Shown here in pieces: positions 1 to 7,585 of a DNA stretch of 64,000 bases (its first letter is position 1; each line of letters begins with the position of its first letter). A program made the translations under genes and the position numbers. Location of the stretch: the NCBI GenBank assembly GCA_024508725.1, contig JANINS010000004.1:1072163-1136162 (forward strand), in the 5' to 3' direction. Origin of the DNA: Chitinophagaceae bacterium (GTDB taxonomy: Bacteria; Bacteroidota; Bacteroidia; Chitinophagales; Chitinophagaceae). The notes beneath the pieces are model-generated. The model did no database searches. It was not told the origin of the DNA and worked only from the letters and a program-made list of their open reading frames with translations.

Positions 1-743
1 CGGAAAAGATTTTTAAAGAGTGGGTACATCCTGGTGGTGGATTACAAGGTTTCCAGGCTAGAAAGATCGCTTTCAACCTTGGTTTATCTGGTGAAGCTTT
101 CAAAAGCTGTGTAAAGTTTGTAACCAATCTATACAATGCTTATGTTGGATTGGATTGCAGCATGCTCGAGATCAACCCGCTTTTCAAAACAAGTGATGAT
201 AAGATCATTGCTGTTGATTGCAAAATGGGGCTTGATGAAAATGCATTGATCCGTCACGCTGACCTTGCACAACTGAGAGATGTTACTGAAGAAGATCCAA
301 CCGAAGTAGAAGCGGGTCAGTACAACCTGAACTTTGTTAAACTGGATGGTAACGTAGGTTGTATGGTAAATGGTGCAGGACTTGCCATGGCAACAATGGA
401 CATGATCAAATTAAGTGGTGGTGAGCCAGCTAACTTCCTTGATGTTGGAGGTACTGCAAACGCTCAAACTGTAGAAGCAGGTTTCCGTATCATCTTAAAA
501 GATCCAAATGTAAAAGCAATCCTCATCAACATCTTTGGCGGTATTGTTCGTTGCGATCGTGTTGCTGCAGGTGTGATCGAGGCTTACAATAAACTGGGCG
601 ACATCAATATTCCGATCATCGTTCGTTTGCAGGGAACCAATGCTGCAGAAGCCAAGAAACTGATCGACGAAAGTGGATTGAAAGTTCAGTCTGCCATACT
701 TCTCAGCGAAGCTGCAGACCTGGTTAAGAAAGCAGTAGCATAA
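1..743 (+). CDS. sucC: Succinyl-CoA ligase (ADP-forming) beta subunit, 3' part
   Basis: The frame is open from base 3, so the start lies outside the window and about 247 C-terminal residues are visible of a family length near 390-400. The product joins SucD to form succinyl-CoA synthetase of the TCA cycle in the cytoplasm. Visible family landmarks are the end of the ATP-grasp domain ([21 protein letters not shown]), the block [19 protein letters not shown] and the CoA-ligase domain with FLDVGGTA and [13 protein letters not shown]. The order and spacing match E. coli SucC closely. No sucD follows directly; a strong terminator ends the unit. Confidence 0.97.
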   Translation, partial: EKIFKEWVHPGGGLQGFQARKIAFNLGLSGEAFKSCVKFVTNLYNAYVGLDCSMLEINPLFKTSDDKIIAVDCKMGLDENALIRHADLAQLRDVTEEDPTEVEAGQYNLNFVKLDGNVGCMVNGAGLAMATMDMIKLSGGEPANFLDVGGTANAQTVEAGFRIILKDPNVKAILINIFGGIVRCDRVAAGVIEAYNKLGDINIPIIVRLQGTNAAEAKKLIDESGLKVQSAILLSEAADLVKKAVA

Positions 744-766
744 GATATTTTTAGTTAGGTATTTAT

Positions 767-803
767 GAGGTTTGACATTGCATATGTCAAACCTCTTTTT
801 TAT
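767..803 (+). terminator. Rho-independent terminator after sucC
   Basis: A 12-bp perfect stem (GAGGTTTGACAT / ATGTCAAACCTC) with a 5-base loop is followed by a run of six T. It lies 24 bases after the sucC stop codon and before the next gene. Confidence 0.93.
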
Positions 804-826
804 TTTACCTGTCTAAACTTGTCATT

Positions 827-2869
827 ATGAAAAAGTTCTACCCTTTGATAGCCATCACTCTGATCGCTATGCCGGCTTTTTCCCAGTTAACTTTATTGAA
901 ATCGGGCGGTGCAACTTCCTTTGGAGGAGCAGGAATTGGCAGCCGTGTGATCTTTGCAGATTTTAGTACAGGTGCTATCGGTGGTACTGATGGTACAGTT
1001 GCAGGTACCGCTAATATCCCACCCGGTACCGTTTATCTTGGAAATGGTGATGCGGTAGCTGCAGTAAATAACAGAATTGTTTTCGCAGGTGTTGATGCAA
1101 CTTCCGGCAACGAGGTTTGGTCGAGTGACGGCACACTTGCAGGCACGATAAAATTGATGGATATAAATCCCGGTGCTGGAAATTCTGACATCGCCGGAGG
1201 TACAAACAATCTTCCTGTGGTAAATGGTTACGCTTATTTCAGTGCCAATGATGGAACTGGCATCAGGAAATTATATCGTACGAATGGAACGGTTGTCGGC
1301 ACTTCGTTGGTAAAAGATCTTGGATCAGTAACCATCAGTTTTCCACTTTTGGTTAGTCCGATAGGTTCTAATTTATACTTCTTCGTTAATGGTAAGCAAC
1401 TCTGGAAATCCGATGGTACAGGTGCCGGAACTGTTTTAGTAAAAGATTTTTCTCCTGGTGGAGCCACTACCACTTTCTCTAACATGTTTATTGGATCCGG
1501 TACTTATACCTATTTCCTGGCAAATGATGGCACAAATGGCATGGAGTTATGGAGGACAGATGGAACTTTAGCAGGAACGATCATGTTAGCCAATTATGGT
1601 GCAGGATCTTCTGATGGTTTTTCATTGTTCGGGGGAAGTGATGATTGGAATGCTGCCAGCTATAATAACATGTTGTTGTTCCAGCCAAATAATGCAGGAG
1701 CGAAGTTGTATAAAACGGATGGATCTATTGCAGGCACTGTTATGGTAACAGATCTAAATCCTGGTGGCGGTGGAGGTTTGAGTATCGGAAATGGATTTTC
1801 AGTTTGGAATAATTTTTATTTCGCTGGGAATGGAAGCATTTATAAATCTGATGGCACTGCAGTTGGAACAACACAGGTTAAGTTTGTTGGTCCAAATAAC
1901 ATCAACATGCTTGAACCACAGGAAAACCTGGGCAACAGCGTCTCGCCAGGAAACTTTGCCGGTGGTAAATTCTTTTTTATTGCAGATGATGGTGTAAACG
2001 GTAATGAACTTTGGGTGAGTGATGGTAGTAACGCCGGAACTTTTATGCTGAAAAATATTGCACCAGGATCGGCCAGCGCTTTTCCAGCTAACGACGAACG
2101 ATACTTCTATACAAAATACAAACTCTACTTTGCTGCAAATGATGCAACCAATGGCGTAGAATTATGGGAAACCGATGGCACTACCATTGGAACGGTTATG
2201 ACGATGAATATAAATCCAGGTGCAGGATCTTCTAACGCTGAAGTTTTCGGCGTGAGCCTTAACAGTAATAAAATGGTTTTGTCTGCATCGGATGGTACAG
2301 GTACAAATATTTATTCGCTCAATGCTACAGTAGTTCCTTTTCCTTTATCATTGACTGATTTTACTGCTCAACTCAGAAATACAGAAGTGCAGTTAAACTG
2401 GACCACTCAAAACGAGATCAATGTATCGCATTTCAATGTGCAGCGGAGTGTTACCGGAAAAGAATTTGCGATCATAGGAAAAGTAAATGCAACAAACAAT
2501 CAAAGCCAGAACAATTATGGTTTTACTGATGGCAATTACGGTAAGTCAGGAATAATTTATTACAGGTTAGAGATGGTAGATAAAGATGGTAAGATCACTT
2601 ACAGTAAAATGCAAACTGTAAAACTGAAGTCAGGGCTTGATTTCAATCTTTCATCAACAAGGAATGAGATCTTACTCACTACGGGAGATGCCAATGGTAC
2701 TGCAAATCTGAAGATCACAGATGGTTCGGGCAGAATTCAGATCCAACAAAAACTGGAAATTGCTATTGGTGAAACAATCAGGCTTTCAACAGCTAATCTT
2801 GCTGCAGGAATTTATTATGTAACGATCGAGCTGAATGGAAATAGGCAAACAAAACGGTTCGTTAAGTAG
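827..2869 (+). CDS. Secreted ELWxTDGT-repeat protein with T9SS C-terminal sorting domain
   Basis: This 680-residue exported protein has a Sec signal peptide (cleavage near AFSQ). Residues from about 85 to 490 hold eight copies of a repeat of the form G-x-ELW-x-(S/T)DGT-x-x-GT followed by a DINPG-type stretch, for example EVWSSDGTLAGT, ELWRTDGTLAGT and ELWETDGTTIGT. A fibronectin-like segment follows (VQLNWTTQNEINVSHFNVQRS). The last 80 residues resemble a type A T9SS sorting domain ending GIYYVTIELNGNRQTKRFVK. The sorting signal implies export by the type IX system to the surface or medium. The repeats probably form a propeller or solenoid, but no ligand or enzyme activity can be read from them. 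Its stop overlaps the convergent sprT-like gene by 8 bases. Confidence 0.88.
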   Translation: MKKFYPLIAITLIAMPAFSQLTLLKSGGATSFGGAGIGSRVIFADFSTGAIGGTDGTVAGTANIPPGTVYLGNGDAVAAVNNRIVFAGVDATSGNEVWSSDGTLAGTIKLMDINPGAGNSDIAGGTNNLPVVNGYAYFSANDGTGIRKLYRTNGTVVGTSLVKDLGSVTISFPLLVSPIGSNLYFFVNGKQLWKSDGTGAGTVLVKDFSPGGATTTFSNMFIGSGTYTYFLANDGTNGMELWRTDGTLAGTIMLANYGAGSSDGFSLFGGSDDWNAASYNNMLLFQPNNAGAKLYKTDGSIAGTVMVTDLNPGGGGGLSIGNGFSVWNNFYFAGNGSIYKSDGTAVGTTQVKFVGPNNINMLEPQENLGNSVSPGNFAGGKFFFIADDGVNGNELWVSDGSNAGTFMLKNIAPGSASAFPANDERYFYTKYKLYFAANDATNGVELWETDGTTIGTVMTMNINPGAGSSNAEVFGVSLNSNKMVLSASDGTGTNIYSLNATVVPFPLSLTDFTAQLRNTEVQLNWTTQNEINVSHFNVQRSVTGKEFAIIGKVNATNNQSQNNYGFTDGNYGKSGIIYYRLEMVDKDGKITYSKMQTVKLKSGLDFNLSSTRNEILLTTGDANGTANLKITDGSGRIQIQQKLEIAIGETIRLSTANLAAGIYYVTIELNGNRQTKRFVK

Positions 2870-3494
2870 GCGTTTGTAAAAGTTTAACTTCATACACAGG
2901 GCTGAAGGTATACTTCAGTCCTGTTTTTATTTCTGTACAGGTATAACGGCTTCTTCGCTTCTCCCCTTTCTGAAAAATGCGTTTATCATCCGTTTGAAAC
3001 AAACTCCCAACAGGAATTTCAGCAATATGAAAATACCCTTCACGTTTTACTGCATCATACTTTCGTAAGGCTAAGATCAAAGAGGTTTCGCCATTAGCCG
3101 TTGCTGCTGGGTTGATCACTGACTGCTCTAATGCCTTTTCAATATCAGCCGGAAACACTTTCTTTTGAATAAAGCTGATCAGCAACTTGCTGTAATTGTT
3201 TTTCCATTCTTTACCATGAGCTTCTACCCTGTTTCGATGTTGTTCAAAAGTTAGCAGATGAGCCAACTCATGCAATAATGTAATGAGAAATTCATACTTG
3301 TTCAGGTTGGAGTTAACAGTGATCCTGTGATTCGCTCCATGAAATGCATGGCGATAATCTCCAAGAACTGTTTTACGTTTTTTGGTAACGGTGAGATGTA
3401 CTTTATAGTGATTGATAAAAGCGACTACATCTGCAAAAGTTCCTTCAGGCAAAAATGCAGCAAGTGCCTGCATCGGATGCTCTTCAATCGGCAT
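2862..3494 (-). CDS. SprT-like zinc metalloprotease domain protein
   Basis: This 210-residue protein has the SprT/SPRTN zinc site HELAH at residues 75-79, followed by the typical HGKEW element near residue 93, which carries the third zinc ligand region. A basic C-terminal part of about 100 residues is less conserved. There is no signal peptide, so a cytoplasmic location is likely. SprT-type proteins act on DNA-protein crosslinks in eukaryotes, but the bacterial role is poorly defined, so only the fold and metal site are firm. It is the last gene of a tightly packed minus-strand group; the upstream gene ends 2 bases before its ATG. Confidence 0.85.
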   Translation of the reverse strand: MPIEEHPMQALAAFLPEGTFADVVAFINHYKVHLTVTKKRKTVLGDYRHAFHGANHRITVNSNLNKYEFLITLLHELAHLLTFEQHRNRVEAHGKEWKNNYSKLLISFIQKKVFPADIEKALEQSVINPAATANGETSLILALRKYDAVKREGYFHIAEIPVGSLFQTDDKRIFQKGEKRRSRYTCTEIKTGLKYTFSPVYEVKLLQTPT

Positions 3495-3496
3495 TA

Positions 3497-3880
3497 TCAG
3501 TTCTGCTTTGACCTGCTGAGTTGAATGGTGGCTCTCTTTTCAACCCAGGTATAAATAATGTACAATAACAATCCGGCGAAAACAGCTTTGCTGCTTACTG
3601 TCTTTCCTGCTGCCTGTATATATATGAAAGCCGAAATAGCCAGTACCAGTATCTTGATAATATTCGCAAGCATCACACTTCTTATAAATGCCTGTGGGTT
3701 TGGCTTAGCCAAAGCTCTAATGTGTAACATCAAACTAACGACTGACAAAAAAAAGAGCAATGCATTGGCACCAAGCACAACCCTGTAATCAATTTTCCAG
3801 TTATCTAATTGCCTGTTGGCCGCAAAACAAATGGCTGTTACTACGCCAAACACAATTAATAATCCACCGAATTTTTTCAT
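3497..3880 (-). CDS. Four-helix membrane protein, unknown function (ATP synthase I-like position)
   Basis: I do not recognise a named family with confidence. The 127 residues form four hydrophobic helices (about 4-21, 34-53, 67-90 and 97-115) with short polar loops and a basic tail, the layout of small AtpI-type proteins. Its ATG overlaps the stop of the upstream AtpZ-like gene by four bases (ATGA), so the two are translationally coupled. In many Bacteroidota a protein of this shape sits between atpZ and the F0 genes; here no F0 gene follows. A role in ATP synthase assembly is inferred from position only. Confidence 0.6.
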   Translation of the reverse strand: MKKFGGLLIVFGVVTAICFAANRQLDNWKIDYRVVLGANALLFFLSVVSLMLHIRALAKPNPQAFIRSVMLANIIKILVLAISAFIYIQAAGKTVSSKAVFAGLLLYIIYTWVEKRATIQLSRSKQN

Positions 3881-4092
3881 TTTTTCCTGGAGGTATCTTT
3901 TATCACTTTAATGAAAATCGAAATAAGAATCAGCAAAGGTAATAGCCAGGTAAAGACCGGAACAGCTATTGCAATTTTTTTATCCACCCAATGCCCTATA
4001 AAAACACCTACACCCAAACTCACTACAAGTTGGGTAGCCAGTCCTGCATATTGTAGTAATAAACGCTTGCCGTCGTCTTTTTTATCAGTCAT
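3877..4092 (-). CDS. AtpZ/AtpI-family small membrane protein
   Basis: This 71-residue protein has a charged N-terminus (MTDKKDDGKR) and two hydrophobic helices separated by GHWVDKK, the pattern of AtpZ/AtpI proteins encoded next to F-type ATP synthases and proposed to help assemble the c-ring or carry Mg2+/Ca2+. A longer reading frame exists, but the ATG at 4092 overlaps the upstream stop (ATGACTGA) and gives the family-typical start. It lies in a four-gene overlapping unit with a coiled-coil membrane protein upstream and a four-helix protein downstream. ATP synthase genes are not in this window. Confidence 0.78.
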   Translation of the reverse strand: MTDKKDDGKRLLLQYAGLATQLVVSLGVGVFIGHWVDKKIAIAVPVFTWLLPLLILISIFIKVIKDTSRKK

Positions 4093-4483
4093 TGGTGATT
4101 TCTGGCTGAGGAACATCCAATAAAGTAGTATCTCTGGCTGTGTTGATCTGGTCTGACAGTACTGCTTTGATATTTTTCAGGTAACGGTCTTTTTGTATAA
4201 CCGCTTTTTCTAGAGAATCTGTCCTGATCTTCAATGCCTGTAGCTCTTTCCTGCTTTTATAATTATTGGAAGAGCCTGGCAGGTAATATTTTAATGGAGT
4301 AAAAACAAGTAATGCAACGGCAAACCCAACCAGCACAACGAAGATGGTACTCATTCCAACATACACACTCAGCCTCGTTAATTTGAATGTTACAACCTCC
4401 TCATATGTATCATCGTTCATAACCACCAGCCTGTAGCGATTTCGCTTTGATTGGGGCTGCACTGTCAACACTTCTTTTTCCAT
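4085..4483 (-). CDS. Single-pass membrane protein resembling the N-terminus of Bacteroidota M23 peptidases
   Basis: The 132-residue protein opens with a basic cytoplasmic stretch (YRLVVMNDDTYEEVVTFKLTRL), one membrane helix at about 45-66 and a periplasmic coiled coil with alternating charged residues (RKELQALKIRTDSLEKAVIQKD). This opening is what I associate with Bacteroidota M23 (LytM) endopeptidases, which normally continue into a roughly 150-residue zinc peptidase domain. Here the frame stops after the coiled coil, and the stop is used for an ATGA overlap with atpZ, so the short form looks natural rather than a frameshift. No HxxxD or HxH peptidase motif is present. Function unknown; a scaffold role in envelope assembly is possible. 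Confidence 0.6.
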   Translation of the reverse strand: MEKEVLTVQPQSKRNRYRLVVMNDDTYEEVVTFKLTRLSVYVGMSTIFVVLVGFAVALLVFTPLKYYLPGSSNNYKSRKELQALKIRTDSLEKAVIQKDRYLKNIKAVLSDQINTARDTTLLDVPQPEITND

Positions 4484-4595
4484 CTTGTTAAATCAAGTTT
4501 AAAGGTAACACCTTACAAGGAATTACACCCCTAACGAATTGAAAATAACCTTACTTTTAAAACGATTTTTAAATCCTAATCAAGCCCAAAGTTTG

Positions 4596-7520
4596 ATGAT
4601 ACTTACCAAGAAGATCAGTAGCCTTGCCATACTTATTTTTTGTCTGGCCGAGACTGGCTTTGCCCAACCCGGAACCCAGGTAGACCTAAAAAAACCACGG
4701 GAATACGAGAACCGTAAACTTCGTTCTGAAGAGACCGGCGAGAAAAAAATGGGGCTGCGGAAAAGAATTTTCCAGAATACTTATACGCACTACAATTACT
4801 TCTTCAATGCTAATAACAAAATGAACGAAGTAATTGAACGAGCCAAAGCTTCGTTTAAAGACGATTATACAAAGCTGCTTCCTTTTTATCCTTATACACT
4901 TGAAGGCACTGCACAACAACGAAATGAGATCGATTCAGTGATTTACAAGTGCACTGCCGGCATTTTACTACATGATCTTAGAAATGACTGGATCGACAAC
5001 TTGTACATGCTGATGGGTAAAGCCTATATGTTCAGGAAAGACTTTGATTCGGCAACGCAAACTTTTCAGTACATCAATTACGCTTATTCTCCTAAAGATG
5101 GTGGTTATGATATTGCCATCGGAAGTAACTCGAGTAATACCAATGGCGTATTTACTATTGCTACAAAAGAAACAAAGAATGTACTGAAGAAAGCAGTTAC
5201 ACATCCACCAAGCAGGAATGAATCGTTTATCTGGCAGGCGAGAAATTATGTTGAACAGGGTGAACTGAGTGATGCTGCAGGTTTGATTGAGATACTAAGG
5301 GCTGATCCGAATTTCCCTAAAAGATTAAAAACAGAATTATACGAAGTGATCTCGTATTGGTTTTACAATCAAAATGCATACGACAGTTCTGCTCATTACC
5401 TGGGTCTTGCATTAAATGAAGCCGATACCAGGCAGGATAAAGCAAGATGGGAATATCTGATGGGCCAGTTATATGCAATGGCTGGGAAAAATGATCTTGC
5501 TGTAAAATATTTCGACAGGTCGATCAAGCATTCCATCGACCCGGTGATGGAAGTTTATGCAAGATTGAACGCCATTAGGATTAATAACTCTGGAAAGAAA
5601 GACAGTTACATTCAGGACAATTTGAATGACCTGTTGAAGATGGCTAAGAAAGACAAATACCAGAATTATAAAGACATCATCTACTACACCGCTGCACAGG
5701 TTGAATTTGAAAGAAACAATACGGCAGGTGCAATCAAGTGGTTGAAGAAAAGTGTAGAGGCAGGTAGCAACAATCCTTCACAAAAAGCTGAATCATTTTT
5801 ATTACTTGCCGATCTGAATTACAATACCAAAGGCTACATCGATGCTTCGGTTTATTACGATAGCACTGCTGTAGAATCTTTAAGCGATGAAAAAGACAAA
5901 GCAAGAGTAACAGACAGAAGACCGGCTTTGAAAACAATTAGTGGTAATGTAAAAAACATCAATCTACAAGATAGTTTACAACGTATCGCAGGAATGCCCG
6001 AAGCCGAAAGAGATGCTTACATCCGGAAACTGGTGAAGCAACTAAGAAAGGCAAAAGGACTAAAAGATGAACCCGGTTCTTCCGGCTCGTCATCAGGCTC
6101 TGGCAGTACCGATCTTTTTGCTGATACAAAAGCCGATTGGTATTTCAGTAATCCTAATCTTAAATCAAAAGGATTTAGTGAATTTAAAAGTCGTTGGGGC
6201 GATCGTCCAAATGTTGATAACTGGAGAAGACAACAAGCTGTAAATCGAACCAAAGTCGATTTAAGTGTGGTACCAGGTAATGACGTAGCCGATAAAGACA
6301 CTGCGAAAGATGAAGAGATTTCTTTCGAATCGATCTTAGCAAAACTTCCTTTGACACAACAGCAGATAGATGCTTCTAATTCCATTATTCAAAAGGCTCT
6401 TTTTGAGAACGGGCAGGTATTTGAAGACAAACTGGAAGATTATCAATCAGCCATTGAAGTATTTGAGGAACTATTGAGACGCTTTCCTAATACACAACAA
6501 AAAGAGCAGATACTCTTTAACCTGGTGTATATGTATGGCAAGATCAACAATCCGGCAAAACAACAGGCAGCAAGGGAACAGTTGATCCGTGAATTTCCAA
6601 ACGGAAAATTGACTCAAAAAATAAAAGAAATAAATGCTGCAGGCGATGCTGGAAAAAAAGTAGATGCCGCTACGAAAAAATACGAACAGATTTATAGTCT
6701 TTTCATTGAGGGGAAATTCGCAGAAGCTATCAATGAAAAAAGAGCTGCTGACGCTCAATATGGTAATTCATATTGGACTCCGCAGTTATTATTTATCGAA
6801 TCGATCTACTATATCAAACAAAGAGAAGACAGTACTGCAATTAACAGGCTCACTGCTCTTAAAACACAGTTTTCAAAATCGCCTTTGGCAGAAAAAGCAG
6901 CGAGGATGATCGATGTGTTAAGTCGCAGAAAGCAGATTGAAGATTATCTCACTAATCTGGATGTTCAGAAAAAAGAAACTGAACAAGTGAAGCGGGTTGA
7001 CATGGATAACCAGCAGATCGTTACACAACCTGTCGTTGTTCCAAAAGATGTAACGAACAAAACGGTTGCTACTGATAAACCACTAACCGTTAAGGTAGAT
7101 ACCTTGGCAAAAGCACCTGCGATCATTGGTGCAAGTGCTTTCACCTTTAATGCTACTGACAAACACTATGCATTGGTTATACTCGATAATGTAGATGGTA
7201 TGTATGTTTCTGAAGTGAAGAATGCGTTCAGCCGATGGAATGCTGAACGTTACAGTGCTTACCGCTTAACTGTTTCCAACCAGGCTTTGACAGATAAGTT
7301 AAACCTTGTATTGATCGGTCCGTTTAAAGATGCTGCAATGGCAACAGATTATGTTGGCAAAACAAAACCGCAGGCTGCAGGAAGCATTTTGCCTTGGCTT
7401 AGTGCAGAAAAGTTTAGTTTTCTTATCATCGATAACGCCAACCTGCAATTGCTGAACGAGAACAAAGATCTTCCGGCTTACCGCAAATTGATAACAGAAA
7501 CTTTGCCCGGTAAGTTCTAA
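4596..7520 (+). CDS. SprE/PorW-like TPR protein (type IX secretion/gliding)
   Basis: The product is about 974 residues from the chosen ATG. The longer frame would start with TTG at 4539 and place 19 residues before a clear signal peptide (MILTKKISSLAILIFCLAETGFAQ), so the inner ATG is preferred. The N-terminal half is built of TPR helices: RNDWIDNLYMLMGKAYMFRK-type segments, then several units between residues 230 and 450. A Ser/Gly-rich linker (SSGSSSGSGS) and a second TPR block follow. The C-terminal 120 residues form a separate domain (HYALVILDNVDG; LVLIGPF). Length, signal peptide and opening match SprE/PorW, the periplasmic lipoprotein that couples the PorKLMN complex to the T9SS translocon. 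No lipobox is obvious. It sits directly upstream of pbp1A. Confidence 0.72.
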   Translation: MILTKKISSLAILIFCLAETGFAQPGTQVDLKKPREYENRKLRSEETGEKKMGLRKRIFQNTYTHYNYFFNANNKMNEVIERAKASFKDDYTKLLPFYPYTLEGTAQQRNEIDSVIYKCTAGILLHDLRNDWIDNLYMLMGKAYMFRKDFDSATQTFQYINYAYSPKDGGYDIAIGSNSSNTNGVFTIATKETKNVLKKAVTHPPSRNESFIWQARNYVEQGELSDAAGLIEILRADPNFPKRLKTELYEVISYWFYNQNAYDSSAHYLGLALNEADTRQDKARWEYLMGQLYAMAGKNDLAVKYFDRSIKHSIDPVMEVYARLNAIRINNSGKKDSYIQDNLNDLLKMAKKDKYQNYKDIIYYTAAQVEFERNNTAGAIKWLKKSVEAGSNNPSQKAESFLLLADLNYNTKGYIDASVYYDSTAVESLSDEKDKARVTDRRPALKTISGNVKNINLQDSLQRIAGMPEAERDAYIRKLVKQLRKAKGLKDEPGSSGSSSGSGSTDLFADTKADWYFSNPNLKSKGFSEFKSRWGDRPNVDNWRRQQAVNRTKVDLSVVPGNDVADKDTAKDEEISFESILAKLPLTQQQIDASNSIIQKALFENGQVFEDKLEDYQSAIEVFEELLRRFPNTQQKEQILFNLVYMYGKINNPAKQQAAREQLIREFPNGKLTQKIKEINAAGDAGKKVDAATKKYEQIYSLFIEGKFAEAINEKRAADAQYGNSYWTPQLLFIESIYYIKQREDSTAINRLTALKTQFSKSPLAEKAARMIDVLSRRKQIEDYLTNLDVQKKETEQVKRVDMDNQQIVTQPVVVPKDVTNKTVATDKPLTVKVDTLAKAPAIIGASAFTFNATDKHYALVILDNVDGMYVSEVKNAFSRWNAERYSAYRLTVSNQALTDKLNLVLIGPFKDAAMATDYVGKTKPQAAGSILPWLSAEKFSFLIIDNANLQLLNENKDLPAYRKLITETLPGKF

Positions 7521-7585
7521 GCATGATTATTGCTCTAATTTCGCCATAACAATATCTATCATATTGCTTAATAAATCATTGCATA

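Noticed and set aside
4539-4595. TTG start of the SprE/PorW-like gene
   Set aside because: It puts 19 residues in front of a clear signal peptide that begins at ATG 4596.
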